Shown: positions 14,283 through 29,600 of the stretch, one piece after another
How the letters are laid out: each line of letters opens with the position of its first letter
Position numbering within the stretch: position 1 is the stretch's first letter
Source: Ophryocystis elektroscirrha
Lineage: Eukaryota > Apicomplexa > Conoidasida > Neogregarinorida > Ophryocystidae
Length of the DNA: 55,143 bases
Assembly: GCA_030141585.1 (NCBI GenBank)
Contig: JAQIFP010000020.1
Span: 6,405 to 61,547, forward strand
Direction of reading: 5' to 3'
Position numbers and translations under genes: made by a program
Notes under the pieces: generated by a model
Seen by the model: the letters and a program-made list of their open reading frames with translations, nothing else
Databases searched by the model: none
What the model was told of the DNA's origin: nothing

Positions 14283-16317
14283 ATGATATCTAAAAAGATT
14301 TTATCAGCTCCATACGTGTATTTTATATCCGCTTTAATACATGTTGTATTTATATTAGTCGGAAAATTTATTGATAATACGTGTAAGTAGATTTATATTT
14401 TAGACTTTTTTTGTAGTCGAGCTGAAATACACCGACGTAGACTACCATGTGTTTTCTGAAGCTGCATCGCGTATTTTTGATGGTGGCTCCCCTTTCGAAG
14501 TTGAGACTTACCGATATAGTCCTATTTTGTAATTATATTAACAACTACTCACAGCTTTATACTATTATCTATATATATAATCATTAAATTAATTTATATA
14601 TATTTAATAATTATTAATAATAATATTATTAATATATGCATTATCAATAAAAAGCAATAATAATTAAATATTTTTTATCTTTTTTAATTAATAATAATAC
14701 TATAAATATACTGCTCAGGTCATTTCTTATGTTGCCAAATATAAGTTACGACTATAATTCAGGAAAATATTTATTCTCTGTTGTAGATATATTATGTGGC
14801 ATCGTTCTCCATGTAACTTTTTTTTCCTGCTTATTACTTACTTCAGAAAATAATAAAAGTATTGTACAAACATCAGAATCAAGAAACGGCTAATAAATGT
14901 GTTGGTTATGGATGGCTCTTAAATCCCTTTGTTATATTCTTGTCTACTAGAGGGAGCTCAGATAGCACTTTTGTGTTATTCCTTCTATTAATGATATACA
15001 ATATCGTATTTGAAGAATGGATTTATGTAGGAATTTTGTAAGTATTTCAGTATATATACAATTCTATTAGATTCGGCATTGCAATACATCTTCGTGGATA
15101 TCCCCTCATACATATAATACCTTTACTTCTCTATATATGCAAATATTACTCCTATACTGCACAAAATGTAAAATACCCCTTATTACGGAATTGTCTTTAA
15201 TTATATACATATTTAGTATGTGTATTCTTATATACACAAATATATTAATTGTATCTATAACCTTGCGTACACATATATATACACTAAAACAGTTATTTAT
15301 TTATTTTGTTATTGGTTTTAAGTAAATAGTTGAGTAAAATAATAATCGATTAACTGATTTGTAGACTTTTACAAGAATATTATGTCAACTTATATCATTA
15401 TTTAATTTCATTGTCCCAACAGTTTTGACGGTACTTGCAATAACATACTATTTCTATACACTGTAAGTGTTTAAAATTTATTAGCGAGTAGTTATGGATA
15501 TCAATACATATACCAAGCTTACTTGTGGCATCTAAAAAGATGGGATATACAACACAATTATTCTGCAGCGTTTCCCATTCTTTACATAGTCCAAAGGTAC
15601 AGATTCGGCAATATAATACATACTTCACTTTCTTATATACAAGTACTACATTTTTTTTGTATAATATTACACAGTTATACATGTGCACCTATATTGGATA
15701 TAAACTTCACTCTAACATTCCTGCGGCATTATTTTTCCAAACATTTGCATTTGTAATTTTTAACAAAGTTCTTACCAGCCAGGTAAAACATATATAAATA
15801 TATATACATATACATAAAAATATGTGTTATTTTTATAGTTTTACATATGGATCTTGAGTTATCTACCTTTGATAATGTACGACATTAGTACAAAGAGTAA
15901 AAAGAAAGAAGAGTTATCCTTTATTAAAAACTATCCTAAATTTACGTGGCTTTTATTGTATTGGATATTCTCAAAGGTAGAATTTAATCATAAAATTGAT
16001 ATGATATATATATATATATATATATATTTTCACTTCATGAACAACATCTCCTAAGCATAGAATAAATGATGTATAATATAAAATAATATCTACATAAAAC
16101 AATTCAAATATTCACCTTCAATAAGAATATAAATATAATATATATTAAATGCATACGAATTTGTCAGATAACTTGGGGAGCAGCAGCTTATTTTCTTGAG
16201 TTCAAGAAAATTCAGTTATTTTGGTTGGTAGGGCTACTGTGTATTCAATTTCACATAAGCAATGTGCTATTGCTTATTTACGGAATCAACTATTTTATTA
16301 AAAGTGATTTAAAATGA
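14283..16317 (+). CDS. PIGM: GPI mannosyltransferase 1 (PIG-M), ER membrane
   Basis: Ten exons (14283-14382, 14417-14528, 14719-14812, 14847-15037, 15071-15167, 15365-15462, 15489-15643, 15676-15782, 15839-15976, 16168-16317) join to 413 residues; human PIGM has 423. The luminal DxD motif is in [16 protein letters not shown], followed by [12 protein letters not shown]. Later family motifs are [51 protein letters not shown] and the C-terminal membrane segments. The enzyme adds the first mannose to the GPI anchor precursor on the luminal face of the ER, so this organism should make GPI anchors. Several introns are tiny; 15463-15488 is 26 nt. The acceptor there (GCGAG) was chosen over a nearer TTAG because only it keeps the frame. 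Confidence 0.93.
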
Positions 16318-16321
16318 AAAT

Positions 16322-16652
16322 TTATTTTGAAGGGTATATTTTCTCCCTTCCACAAACTGAACAAACCGTATATACTAAATTACGTTTATCATCATGTTTC
16401 TTATAATCAAATAACGTCGCGGATGAGAAACATGATTTACAGAAAACTTGTTTATAACTAGGCGATAATCTTATTACATGTTTTTGAGCTATTTCAAGTG
16501 CTATCTGATTATAAACTCTGACTTATGTAACAAAATTATTTAAACTGCTACCTTGCAAGGCTTGAATGATATTTTTTTGTAGAAAGCAGTAATGAAGCTT
16601 GTAATAGATAATTTACATGATTAAACGAATTTTTGGGGTAATTAGTTGACAT
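16322..16652 (-). CDS. RPP21: RPP21, RNase P/MRP protein subunit
   Basis: This gene is too short and split to stand out as an open frame. Exons 16652-16552 and 16517-16322, separated by a 34-nt intron, join to 98 residues. The N-terminal helices (FNHVNYLLQASLLLSTKKY, then ARVYNQIALEIAQKHVIRL) align with human RPP21 (FQRLNFLYQAAHCVLAQ...). The zinc ribbon follows: C-x2-C in QVFCKSCFSS and C-x2-C in VCSVCGREKIYPSK. RPP21/Rpr2 binds the catalytic RNA of RNase P, which trims tRNA 5' leaders. It has lost the basic C-terminal tail of the human protein. Its stop is 4 bp from the convergent PIG-M stop. Confidence 0.88.
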
Positions 16653-16836
16653 TTGGTCGAGTCATCCAGCTAATTAAAAAAAATGTATCATACATGAGTT
16701 TAACTATTATTATTATTGTTTGTCTAAATGTGATGTTTACTTTTTAGTGTAAACTGACCTACTATTAATTTTATAATTTATGATGCATTGTTTCTATAAT
16801 TTAAGCTATTATATTGAAATTTCTGATGTATTAGGC

Positions 16837-17635
16837 ATGAGTATCGTTGACACGGAAAACGCCAAAAGTTTGTCGACGGAAAATGTTCCCGTTGATACAA
16901 ATGAATTGTTATGCCGAACAGTCAAAGTTGGGAATTTGACTCGCAATGTGAATCAAAATCATTTAAAAGAAATATTTGGCTCTTTTGGGCGTATTGCGGA
17001 GGTCCGTGATATCAAGACGGATGATAAAGTAAATAATTGAATTACAATCGCTGTTTAGGGTTACCGTTTTTGTCAAATTGTTTATAATCGATTATCGGAT
17101 GCTAGAAATGCTGGAAAATATATGAATAAAGTATTTTTTTTATTTATATGATTTGAAAAAATGATTTCGCTTAGGGTCAAATCGATGGTAAAACTGTAGC
17201 TGTTACATTGGAGAAAGAGGCAGATGATGATTCTAGATCTAGCTCAGAAGCCTCTTTTAAACTGAATTTGAGAAAAACTCAAAGAAAAGAAAAGTTGAAA
17301 GACAAAGAAAGTTCTTCTAACACATCTCTTGATGGGTAAAAAAAAAGAAAAAAAAAAAAAAAAAATTAGGAAAGACCAAAGGAAAAGAAGTGAATCATCC
17401 TATTCTAGATCTCCACATGATAAAAGATCTCTTAATCGTTACAAAGTATTTTCTAGTAATGTAAGAAAATGCATATCTGAAAAACATAAAATTAGAAGCG
17501 CTATACGTCATCTAATCGCTCATTCTCTAGATCTTTACCTTCATCTAGGTATTTTAATATTTTTAAATATGCTGATTATTTAGTTGGTCTTCTTCCCGTA
17601 GTCGCTCATTTTCTAACCGCCGGCGTCGTCGTTGA
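16837..17635 (+). CDS. RNPS1: RNPS1-like RRM/SR splicing protein
   Basis: Six exons (16837-17028, 17059-17130, 17175-17335, 17370-17460, 17496-17548, 17584-17635) join to 206 residues. The single RRM runs from TVKVGNLTRNVNQNHLKEIF (RNP2) through GYRFCQIVYNRLSDARNAG (degenerate RNP1) to GQIDGKTVAVTLEKE, matching the RNPS1 sequences LTRNVTKDHIMEIF and GGQIDGQEITAT. An SR-rich tail ends SRSRSFSNRRRRR. RNPS1 is an exon-junction-complex/ASAP partner acting in splicing and mRNA surveillance. All five introns are 30-44 nt, one almost entirely A. An upstream in-frame ATG at 16780 exists, but the sequence from it does not look like the family, so I start at 16837. Confidence 0.85.
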
Positions 17636-17705
17636 TAGTCGGCAAGTTGTATAAAGTTTTCAGTTTGTTGATAAACTGGAAAGCTGTGGATTTTTTAGTT
17701 TTTAT

Positions 17706-19653
17706 CTATTTAAGAAAATCCAGTTTATATCTGCAACTTACCTTTAATGTTAACTTTGAAAGAAATTGTATTTTTAATAAGATTTGATCATTATTAGACG
17801 CTATATTTGGTTTATGCATATATATGGAATATATACAGGGATATTCTGAACTATTTATTTTAAAAGATGGATGTTTGGCTTTCCATAGTTCTAATTCTTT
17901 TATTCGGTAATTATTATATCGTTTAATAAAATCAAGTTTTGTTTTATCTGAATGGAAGTTAGTCCCCAAAAATATAGCCATATGTAATATTTTATTCTCA
18001 TGCTGTATTGATGTGTGATGTATTTCGCATATATCCACAACTTTTTTGTGTTCTTTTTTATCTAGAAAGTTGCGTATATATATTATTTTCTTTAACGTTA
18101 AAATAATCAAATGCTCTTCGTTTAATATATGCCCATAATAACTGTAGGACACTGGGTCAGTTTGATTGAATATCCCTAATTGACTTTGTAAAATACTATC
18201 TTCCAGATTATACTGAAATATATTATACTTGAGACCGTATAATAATCTAAAATATATTACATATATTTTGTCAATACTAAGAGTTATATATAATAAATTG
18301 ATTAGAATATTTATTAATTATTTACAGCTTATATTTGTTCAAATACCATTGCAGGTATTATATTCAATAAATTTAATAATTTATTATATATACACAGTAA
18401 TTTCCTATCAAAGATGCTTATAATATTAATCAAAGAATTTATTAAAAATGAAAATTATTAAATATGAGACTATATCGTGTAACTTTTTACCGGGGTAATC
18501 GAATAAGCTTAGATGGTATACTTTCAGACATTACTGTTTGAAGTCTTGAGGAAATAATATCTTTTGCTTTTCTAAGCTCAACTAATTCATTCTGAGTATA
18601 AAATGACTTGTTTAATTAATTACATTGTCACGGAATAATTGTTCTAATAAGTTGATACATATATTCATTTTCCGCAATTCATAAGCAACTAATCTTTTGG
18701 TTAATTGATTTAAAATTGATTTTGCTGAATCGGATTTAATATTTATGAAATCGAAACCCAAACGGGTTATATTTCCGCATAGATTTAAGCTACCAAATAT
18801 ACAAAGGAACAATCGAATGATAGAAAAATACCAGGCTTTGGAGTTGTTAACAGTTAAGTAATCATCCTAAGTAAATTTATGATTTATAAAACCTGTAATT
18901 ACCTGTTTGTATTGTATTTTTGGAAAAGTCAAATATGCATTCTGAACGGAAAACAATATATTGTATAATTCGTGTGTACTTTCGAACAGAAATTTTGTAC
19001 ATAAATTAATATAAGGAGGACATTTCAAAAAATTTAAGTCTTCAATATATATTGACAAAGAATTAGTTTCCAATCTGTTTAAAAACCATTTACTTCTTGA
19101 AGTGATGTTTGACAGGTTGTTGGAGTCTTTATTTATTTCTGTATCTTTGTATAACTTTGGTTCCTGTAAAGAGAGTTTGTATATGTCGAATGCGTCTTGG
19201 AGAAATAAATTAACTTGTAAAGAAAATTTGATAAAACTAATGGGAAAGTTGCATATTATATAATTGATAAAATTTTTATCCTTACTTAGTTGAATATAAT
19301 TAATTTTTATATGTAAATTATCCTCTTTTGTGACTGGAGTTTTTTGAGAGAAAGTAAATATAGTATAACTGCTTGTGGTCAAGTACGATGCTTTTTGTGT
19401 ATGGTGGTCTAATTGTACATTGCTTAAATTCAAAGAGAAATTATGCATTTTTTTTGATCCATATAAATCAGTTAATTGATAATTGTATTTTAATCCATTC
19501 AACATGAAGGTAAAACACTCTCTGTATTTTCCGAGGATAGAGATTATTAATTTATGAATGTTCAAATTCACTGAGAAAAAATGTAGCAATAATCATGAAT
19601 TAACTTAATATTAAATAAAATATAAAATAGAATACTAAAGCTTAAATAAAATA

Positions 19654-19688
<35 letters not shown>

Positions 19689-22600
19689 TAATAATAATAA
19701 TAATAATTATAATAATAATAATTATAATAATAAATAAAATATTATTAAAGAAATAATATAATTAAACAATTAGTTTTTTATTGATCAGTTTATAATTATA
19801 ATATTACTGTTAATAAATTGAAGCTCTGCCATAACATTAGAGAAATCATAGTCTTTAGTATTATTCCAAAGACAATTATCGCAATATATGGGATGACTCC
19901 AAAAACTTATGATTTTGATGTTATCATGGTCCCGAATATGATAATTAAACCTAATAAAATAACAATATACTTAAAGATATATTTTAATAAACCTATTTTA
20001 TTAATTATATTAACTAAATTATATATTACTTATATAATTTAATAATAAATAATATATTATATAATTATAAATTAATAATTAATCTAATTAGAAATAAGTT
20101 AGATTAATTTTGATAAACTTACCCTAATATGGATCCTATGATATCAGCTTCATTTATATCAAAAATTTCATTAATGTTTGTATCACTAAGCAAAGAAATG
20201 ACAAGTTTTTGACAATTGGTATTTGAATTTATAGGATTTATTAACCAAAAAGGGATGCTAGACTCGGGCATTATACACGAATAAGTTTCTTCATGAAACA
20301 GTTGTTGAACAGTTAGAAATGTTCTCTTTGTATGGTTCTCTATATATAATGAGGGTTCGGTAGATATTGTAAAATTGATCAAAGTTGATCCCAAATTATC
20401 TAAGGAAACTGTCATATTTAATGCCACTGTTTGTGACAAAGATTCATAATTTAATTTTACTATCACGTTTTGCTCAAAAGTATTAGAGCATAACTGATAG
20501 TCTTGTATATGAATTGGTGCAGACCATGTCGTGTTGATATATTTGGCTACTATATCCAGTTTGACTAATTCTGTACTAGATTTTTGTTTAATATTGGAAG
20601 TATATTTTGGGATATCTTTTAGATTGGATACTTTGAAATGCATACGTATACAAACAGATGTGTCTTTATGTAAAGAGCATCTCTGAAAAGAATAAGGTTG
20701 TGTTGAGCCTGGATTTACAAACTTATGTGTGTATTCATAATCACTTATACACTCGCACTTAGGGTCAAATACAGCTGTGTTTTTTTTATTAGGGTAATAT
20801 TGCTTGAACTCTAAGATATGATGTGTATTATTGAACATCAAATATCTTGGTATTATTTGGATATTTTTGACTTTTTCTATAAATGAATATGAGTGAGGTT
20901 GAAGTAGATCAAACGGTACATTAAATTGGGTTAGTAAACAACGCGAATTAACGACATATTCTCTCTTCACTGGTACACTACTTTTGTAATTATAGTAACT
21001 GTAAATATCTTCGTTTTGTATGAACGTATTGTACATACTATAAGAACTACATTTTTCAGGAATTCCCAATAATATTTGGTCTATTTTAGATGAAGATTGT
21101 TGCGTAGTTTTGATAATAATGTCAGTAAAGTTATAGGAGTAATACAAACAGTCATCATCAGATTCATTTAGAGGTTGAAGAGCGTTTGTAAAATTTGATT
21201 TGACTAAATATAACTGATTAGATATTACTGGCTTATTAAGAGTTACACCGGAATCTTTATATTCGCTACTTACTGCACAACAAAAAACTTTTTGTATGGG
21301 AGTCAAAGGCGTTTCTTCTGCTATTATTGAAAACAAAGTTGGACTTGCTGGCTGTATTGAAAAGTTATGTTTTCGATATTTAGTGTGAAATTTATTGCTA
21401 TTGACGACTTCTAAAAAGAGAATAACATTTTCAGGGCTACTTAGAAGTATTGGATAATTTATACCGTCTCCAAAATATTCTATATCTGTATTGAATCTAA
21501 AAAAATATGATTTTTCAAGTAATTTACTTACTCATTCTTTAAAGTTACGGGATTTTTTAAATTGCATGTAACCATGGCTTTTGGGACAAAGCATACACTT
21601 AGAGCTGAGCTTACTTCACAAATATTTTCCGGAAGAGGCTGAACTGTTAAAGAAGTATAACACTATAAAGCAAAAACCATGATAACGACAAAAAAACTTA
21701 CGTTGAACTCAAAAATAGTTTCATTCAGAGAGTTTAACTTTAATGTTTTCGATTCAATGCATGTAGAATTTAAAGGGATTTTATGAAGTTTGAGTGTGTG
21801 TCTCCACAATTTTATCTTCTTGGTCTCGGAATAATTACTTAAAGAACATAAAAGACTAATTTTCGCTATATTTGGGCAGCTTTTGATTATTTTACACTTA
21901 TTTTTTTCTATAATAAAGTCTTCATTTAGATTAAATGTCATATTATAAGGTAGATAGTTGTATATTGTCAAAGGATTTCGAATAATTAATCTACGCAACA
22001 TGTAATCAAATGAAACTTCTTTGTTGTGATGTATAAATACGGCATAATAACTTCCCAAATTAATCATTTTCCAGTATAATATATTAGTGTTTCCAAGTTT
22101 TGTATTTATCGGAAGAGTTAACCATTTTTTTTGATCTATAGATATATCGATAGAGAAATGATACTGTAAAGGTTTAATATAATACCTTGACCTAATAGGA
22201 ATTGTTATAATATGGTTAGAATCATCAGGATTAGAAGATTTTATTGGACTTGAACGTAAATATATAGTATCCTCAATTTCATTTTCTAGCCTATAAAAGC
22301 TATATAAACCAAGAACGTATAAGTCTGCATTTAAATAAGGTTTTTTCTCGTTTTTAACAACAATAGGATTTTCTGTGTGTTTTTTGTACTTGGACTCTAT
22401 ATTGAGATTAATATTTTTGATTGTTTTGTATATATACTGTGTATCAAATATCCCTTTTTCTTTTTGAGCATATAAAATTTGATCAAATGGATACTTTTCT
22501 TGTTTATCATATTCGATAACGGCATATTCACTAATAATACTTTCATGGTTTTGATGTGAATAATTTTTTGTCAATATATATATATTAGCGTATAGAAATA

Positions 22601-23577
22601 CATCGTTTTTGTAGCTGTGTTTTCCAGTATATTTAGTAAAGAAATTGAGTATGTCTAATATGTGAATACCAACAGTAGTATTTGGTGGTACAAAAAACCA
22701 TGGAGTCAATCCTGATTTAAATTGAATTTCTTTATTCTTGAAAAATAAATATACATATATTGGAAGTCCAGAATAATTTTCAATTATGTGAGTGAAGGCG
22801 TTTTGTAAATAATGATTTTTATAGACTGTTTCAATATTTTCATCATCGATGTTTATAACGCGACAATGATAATCAAATATATTATCAACTTTGTTATTTT
22901 CGTTTACATCGTTTTCTTGAATCGTTTCGTCTGAGTTATCAGTTATATTACTGATATAGTTTATAAAGGATTTATAAAAGTTGAATTTGCGGAAATCAAT
23001 TACAAACTGTATTAATTCATTAAAGCAAGTATATACTTACTTCTAATAGCTTAGATATTTTTAAAGATAAATACGTTTTGTACACTGAGAACCAGCATTC
23101 TAATTTAAATAAATTTTGATGTACTATTCGCTCCCAAATATTTGATATATGATTGAAAAACCTATAAAAATTTATAAGATTTGTATAATACCTTATAGTA
23201 ACGGCAGCATGTAAGTTTAACTTTTGGAACAACAACATATTATTGTTCATTTTTACTATTAGTTTACTCGATTTTTCTGATTTTGTTTCTATTTTCAGCC
23301 CCGAAATTAAAAAACAACTGATAGGACTTAATAATGTGTACTTTTTTTTCCTTGAAATATTATCGTCTGTATCAAATTGTCCAGGGGAAGTCTAAGAATA
23401 TAATTCAAAAAATTAATTGATTAAAGGATGTAATATAACCAAATTAAGTAGTTTATAAATATTTCATCAATATTTAATATATATATATGTTAAAATATAC
23501 ATATATTATATACATATACATATATATATGTATATATATATAGTATTATATATTATATATATATATATATATAGTAT

Positions 23578-23613
<36 letters not shown>

Positions 23614-26600
23614 GTATTATGGTTTTTAAGAAAAATTAATTATTCAATGCAATATTCTTACAAAATTTTTACCTGGTAAAAAATACGACTAGATGACTCT
23701 GGATAAAGTGTAATTTTGATGCATTTTATGAAGATGTCAGAAAGTACATATGGATTTCTATAATTGGCGTTCTGTAAAATAGCTTTATATTGATAAGTCT
23801 CTTTTTGTTTGAGCGGTATAAAATTCTTAATATTATTGTATAATTTATACAATAAATTGACATCTTTGAAAGTTATATGAATATCCAAAGGTTCCCATAT
23901 ACATTTTATTATAATGGATTCAAATCCAATAAGTTTGCTTATGGATATATAGTTACTATAAAAAAATTGAGGAAGGTGCTCTGACGTTGACACAATTTTT
24001 AAACTCGAAGTTTCAGGCACAGGAAATTGAATACTCATTTTCTTCCTATATGTGAGTCTCCTTTGAAGCATTGGAGTTGTTTGCTTCCGGTTTTTGAACT
24101 TTTTTGATATGAATCTTTTGGTATGCAGGGGTTTACCTTCAAATAACTTTTGATTTGTTTTTATTGCATCATATAAAAATAATATAATTGCATCTCTTTT
24201 TACTAAAGCTATATTTGCTGAAAATTTCGAAAGAACTTTTCTAGTTTCTTCACCCATAATACGATTTATTTGGACATTTAAAAGTTTTAGTTGTACTTCA
24301 TTTTGCAATGTTGGTGTTGAACGATACTAAAATATTTTTCATTAATACAACTTTTATTCATAAACTTATATTTAAGTTATGTAAAAGTCTAAATAATTAT
24401 ATATATATATATATATATATATAAATATACAAAAAACACATATAATTTTCTGGACTGAAACTATTGCATAAACATACAATACTTATATGAGTATATAATG
24501 TCTTAATAGCTTACAGCTTTAATATAGCCAAAACGTCATATATACATATAACACTACTATGATTTATGCAAACATATACCCCACTGAATTAGAATATTTT
24601 TTCTTAGTACAAATAAACTATAAAGTTATAATTATTATTCATACATGATTCACTCCTATAGCGTCTAGTTGTATTTTCTCCACAATCACAGTAACAGCAA
24701 CTTTACCAGATAAGCAGCACATATTATTTGGTGTAGTGGAAGACACAACAAGACGAATGTCAATATCTTGTATATTCAGCTTTACAATTTGACTTTGAAA
24801 CTTTATTTGCATAACGTCTGCTTGGGCTCCCTTATTATCAGCGTTAAAATATTGAAAAACGTCAAGGAGATTTAAAATATCCCAAACATCTGATTATATT
24901 ATTTTTTGAATAACAGTTGAATTATTTTCAATGCGTAATAAATTATAGTATGTTTATATCAAGGAATATGGAAACCAATATCACATATAACTTCATAATA
25001 TTTTACAACACAACCTTATCAACTGATACTGCAGATATTTAGTTATGTTAAATAAATAGTCAATTTATAATTATTATATATGTACATATATACATATATA
25101 TATAGCAACCAGGCAATCATAAAATAACAAGCAATATGGTCATAATGAAGCAGTTGTATAATATTTTGCATGTAATACAAACTTACTTATACTAATATTA
25201 AACTTTTCTTTCATCCCCTCATTAGAATAAATTTCAGACAAGCATTTTTGAGAGTTATCGTTTGTTTTATTATTTTTTTCTTTGATATACAAACAAGACT
25301 CTTTATATAGATCATCACATTTATTATACAACTCTGTTAAAGGTACTTCTTCAGTTGTATTTATTTGGCTTTTGAATATTTCTGAAAGATTTGAGAGACA
25401 GTTTATGATATTTTCAGCATCTTGTGTGTATATCTTTTGTGCTACAGCTATAGTCAAAGGATTCACATTAACAGACAGCTTTCCAATATCAATAGTTGTG
25501 ATTAATTCTAAGTTTCCCAATACTTTTCTTTGGAAAATATCGCTTTTATATGCCGAACCTAATAAATCACATTTGTGCTAAACTTATACACGTTTTGTTG
25601 AAATTTCAACGTATATAGCTCTATGCACATTGGCTATTATATATATATATGACATCAATTCATATAGCACATAAAATTATAAAATTTAAAGTGTCAATCC
25701 ATAATATTAGATACGGGATATATATATATTTATATATTAATTATTATTTATATTAATATAAAAAATTAATATTATATTTTCACAAACACTTTTAAAAGTA
25801 AAGATTGTAATATTCATGTTTATAAATGTAAACTTATGAATTCATTTTTTCATACTTATACCACATATAAAGATCACTTTAAACTCTCTTACGTAGAACT
25901 TGTTATCAGTATTCACCTGTTTTATAACTAAAGCAATAACTAGACTCTGTAGGGGTTTTATGAATAATAATCATTGGAATTAATTTAGATGTAGAGATAG
26001 ATTCTAATAATTGTAAAGATCCTATTTGAACGCATGTTTTATTCTAATAAAAATCAAAAAATACATTGAGAAACTTACTCGGTAACCATGATTTTGAAAA
26101 AAGAAATTGTGAACGTCAAATTTAAATAAAACTTCATTATTTGAATTAGAAATATTAATAACAAAAGATCCTGTTCTAGCTAATAATGCTGTTTGACGTT
26201 TTATTTTAATAGTATCTACTGAAGTCCAAATGGGTACAGATTTGATGAAAATGTTCTGCAATTTAAGTCTAATAAAAAGTTACATGTAACTACCTTTAAA
26301 AAAGATATAATTTGTTTGTCTTCATGTTCATATATCCATTCATTTTGGTGACTATGTTTTTTAGATGATGTCTGTACATGATTGTGATGAGTTACGAGAA
26401 ATGTACCGAGAATATTTCTTCAGAGTTGTGACTTTCTCGTCCAAAATCAACTTGCCGAGATACCGGACAATCAAATTTGAAACTTTGCAGTAATAGATGC
26501 CACATTGTCGCTTGAAAATTTATATCAATATTGTCTGACTGTATATAACAATATATTCCGGTTGTATCTGAAAGTGCAAAATTTTATAATGTATACAAAT

Positions 26601-29600
26601 TGTTTTTTACTATATGGGGTTACTATTACTATTTCAAATAAATAAAAGTTCGTTGAGCTCATTTCGTTTTTTCTTTTACATATCGCTTTTTATAAATTGT
26701 ATATGAATTTGTCTATTATAAATTGTTTAATATTTAACATTATTTAAATGCATTTCACTCAATCAGCAAATAATGCGTAAATTATATATATGCTGAAGAT
26801 TGTAAGAAATAATACATAAAGATACTAGATATAAGGTAAGCTTGTATCAGTATGATGTGTACAATATATATCGTTCTAATAAATATATGTATAACTTATT
26901 ATATTCAATAAACATTATCGCGTTTTCTAAAGGTTAGCACGAGCTTTAGAGCTGAAGTTATTGAAAAATGAATTATTTATTTACAATACTTATTACGATT
27001 CACATTAAATCAAGTACCATATACGGAATCAAATACATTGAGCTCCATTTCAAGTGTGTTAATATCTACCCATATTGTGCTGGAAATCGATTTTTTCTTG
27101 ATAACTGTGACATAAGGGTCATTTTGCTGGGAAGTGTATGAAAAAGATCCAAATGTCCATAGCAATTGGTATATGAGACACGGTGTTGCTGTGTATTTTA
27201 ACATTTTAGGGAATTCAGTGAATTCCTGTGGTGGAAGTTCCAACGATTTCATGTATTCTGTTGTCACTTTAAATTCACCTATAATAATATTTAATTTAGA
27301 GTTTAGAGACATTTTGCTTAAGAAAATGTTTCAATGATTAACACTTTGTTATGTTATTGAATCGAAAATATTCATATATATAAATAATACTCATCAAAAT
27401 AATTATTATATGTATATATATATACATATTTACTTACACATTTAATATAATATAATTATCATAACTGACCTAAATCAAGAACGGCAGCTATTCTTGAAAC
27501 TTCTAAGGACGGAAATTTAATAAATATACTTGGTAGACTGCATATTAAATATATTGCTTGATATTGTCTAATAAAATCCTTATTTCTAAAGTTCCCTTTG
27601 TTTAACTTATCTGACGATGAAATGAAACATTTTTTAATATCCAGCAAACTATCATAAACTAATAAAAGTTCTCCATAGGATAGATTAAGATATCCAAAAT
27701 GCACTTGTACGTATAATCTAGGGACTTCATCAAAATATTTTGTACTGAAATATTCTACAATTAAGAAATTTGTATCATTATCTTCTATGTCAACGCTGTT
27801 TAGTGGTGTAGTAAAACAGCTAGGCATCAGTTCACAATTCGTTGGTTTTTTTCTTGGACATATAAGTAAGGGGTTTTCCGAAAACCCATATAAATTGAAA
27901 TATTTTATTTTTAGCCAAAAATCTTTTTGTAAAGAATAAGTCATTTTTGTCTCAATAAAAACAATTTGGGCAATTTTAGTGAATGTAATTATCTGTAATA
28001 CGTTTATTGTTGCAGATATTATGAAGAAGCTGTAAGATTTTTTTGCTCCATTTGATGGGGGGCTATATTCCGCATACGAATCCGCCACAGTGTCAGTTAG
28101 TCTCATAGCATAGTTATTATTCATAGAAGAAGCTTGGTTTTGACGTCCCGATTGCTTGTCTAAACTGATAATATATGAATAAAAATCATTGAACTCTTTG
28201 ATTAAAGATGCAGTCAAAACCATATCTATATTAGAGATAAAACATGACATATGATTCATTTTATGTTCTAATATAAGAACATATTTTTGCTTGTAACCAT
28301 ATTTATTTAACTCATTGTTTATATAAGCATCCTGATACTCGTATAGTTCTGAAGAGTCATATGGCGTTAGTGGGACGTTTAGAACTGTGTAATTTTCACT
28401 TGCTTCATTATTAAAACTGTTGTTTGTTTCTCCTTCATTGGATTTAGAGAACTTAACATGTGTAAAAGGTTTTGATACTTTTATTGTATAACTATCAGTC
28501 GGTAAAAAAACATTTGAAGGCTCTTCCGCAATTGTCGTAGGAGAGCGCAGTATATTAGTGTTTGAATCTGTTAATTATATATTTAAATGAATTAAAACAG
28601 TGCTTATTTGTTTAATATATATATATGTATATAGATATATAATATTATATTATATTATATTATATTCATGACGTTTACAATAAGTTATGTTTTAAATTCA
28701 TTTTATACATATTTATTCTTATTTAAAGTAATTTGTATTTGAAATACTTATATTCACAATTATCTGGACATAACTTATAATAAACTTTTATATATTTATA
28801 TATATATATATGTGTATATATATATATGTGTATATATATATATATGTGTATATATATATATATATGTGTATATATATATATATATATGTGTATATATATA
28901 TATGTGTATATATATATATATGTGTATATATATATATGTAATTTATTTTACCTATAAATTTGTATTTAGTGAAGGACTGTTGATTCTCCAAATTGCTGTT
29001 AGAAGTTTTTCTTGAAATTATAGTGGATTTATTGAACTCTAAATTATTTTCGCCGTATTTATTTTTATAATCTCTTCGTGAACTTAAAGTTGTTATAAAA
29101 GTGCTATTGTGTTTTAATAAACTCATGCCTTTACAATCAAAGATACGCACTTCAAAGTCTCCGTTTTTATCTTGATAGTATAAAAAATTAAATATATTGA
29201 GAAAATGAACCGGAGTTATAACATGTAGCAAGGAAATCTCGATTTTATTGATTATAATCTCTGCAGTGAATAAGTTGTTACTGTTAGAAGACTTAGTTGT
29301 GCAAATTTGAGAAGAATCCATTGAATTTAAATAATAGACAGGATCTGTACTACGATGATATTCGAGTACGGATTTTCTTCTGTTATTCAAAAGCTTCATA
29401 CGAAAAATTATTTTACTCACATAATTTGGTATAGCAGATATGAAAGAGACGTAAAAATGACTAGTAACTATGATATAGCTAGAATATAAATCACGTATAT
29501 CATCTACATATATGATTAAAGCTGGAACGGTATAAGTATTTTTATTTATATAATCTGTATATAACCATATAAATTTGAATAAGCCATCATATTCCGCATA

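Noticed and set aside
15525..15797. 90-codon plus-strand frame inside the PIG-M gene as a separate gene
   Set aside because: Only its last part is real coding sequence (PIG-M exon 8); the first part is a shadow frame of exon 7 joined through a 32-nt intron.
17329..17583. 84-codon frame in RNPS1 as an alternative reading
   Set aside because: It reads through three short introns; the spliced frame gives the SR tail and the RRRRR end.
28812..29015. Open frame of Ile-Tyr-Val-Cys repeats on the plus strand
   Set aside because: It is only a translation of the (TA)n-TGTG microsatellite and continues antisense to VPS13 exon sequence.
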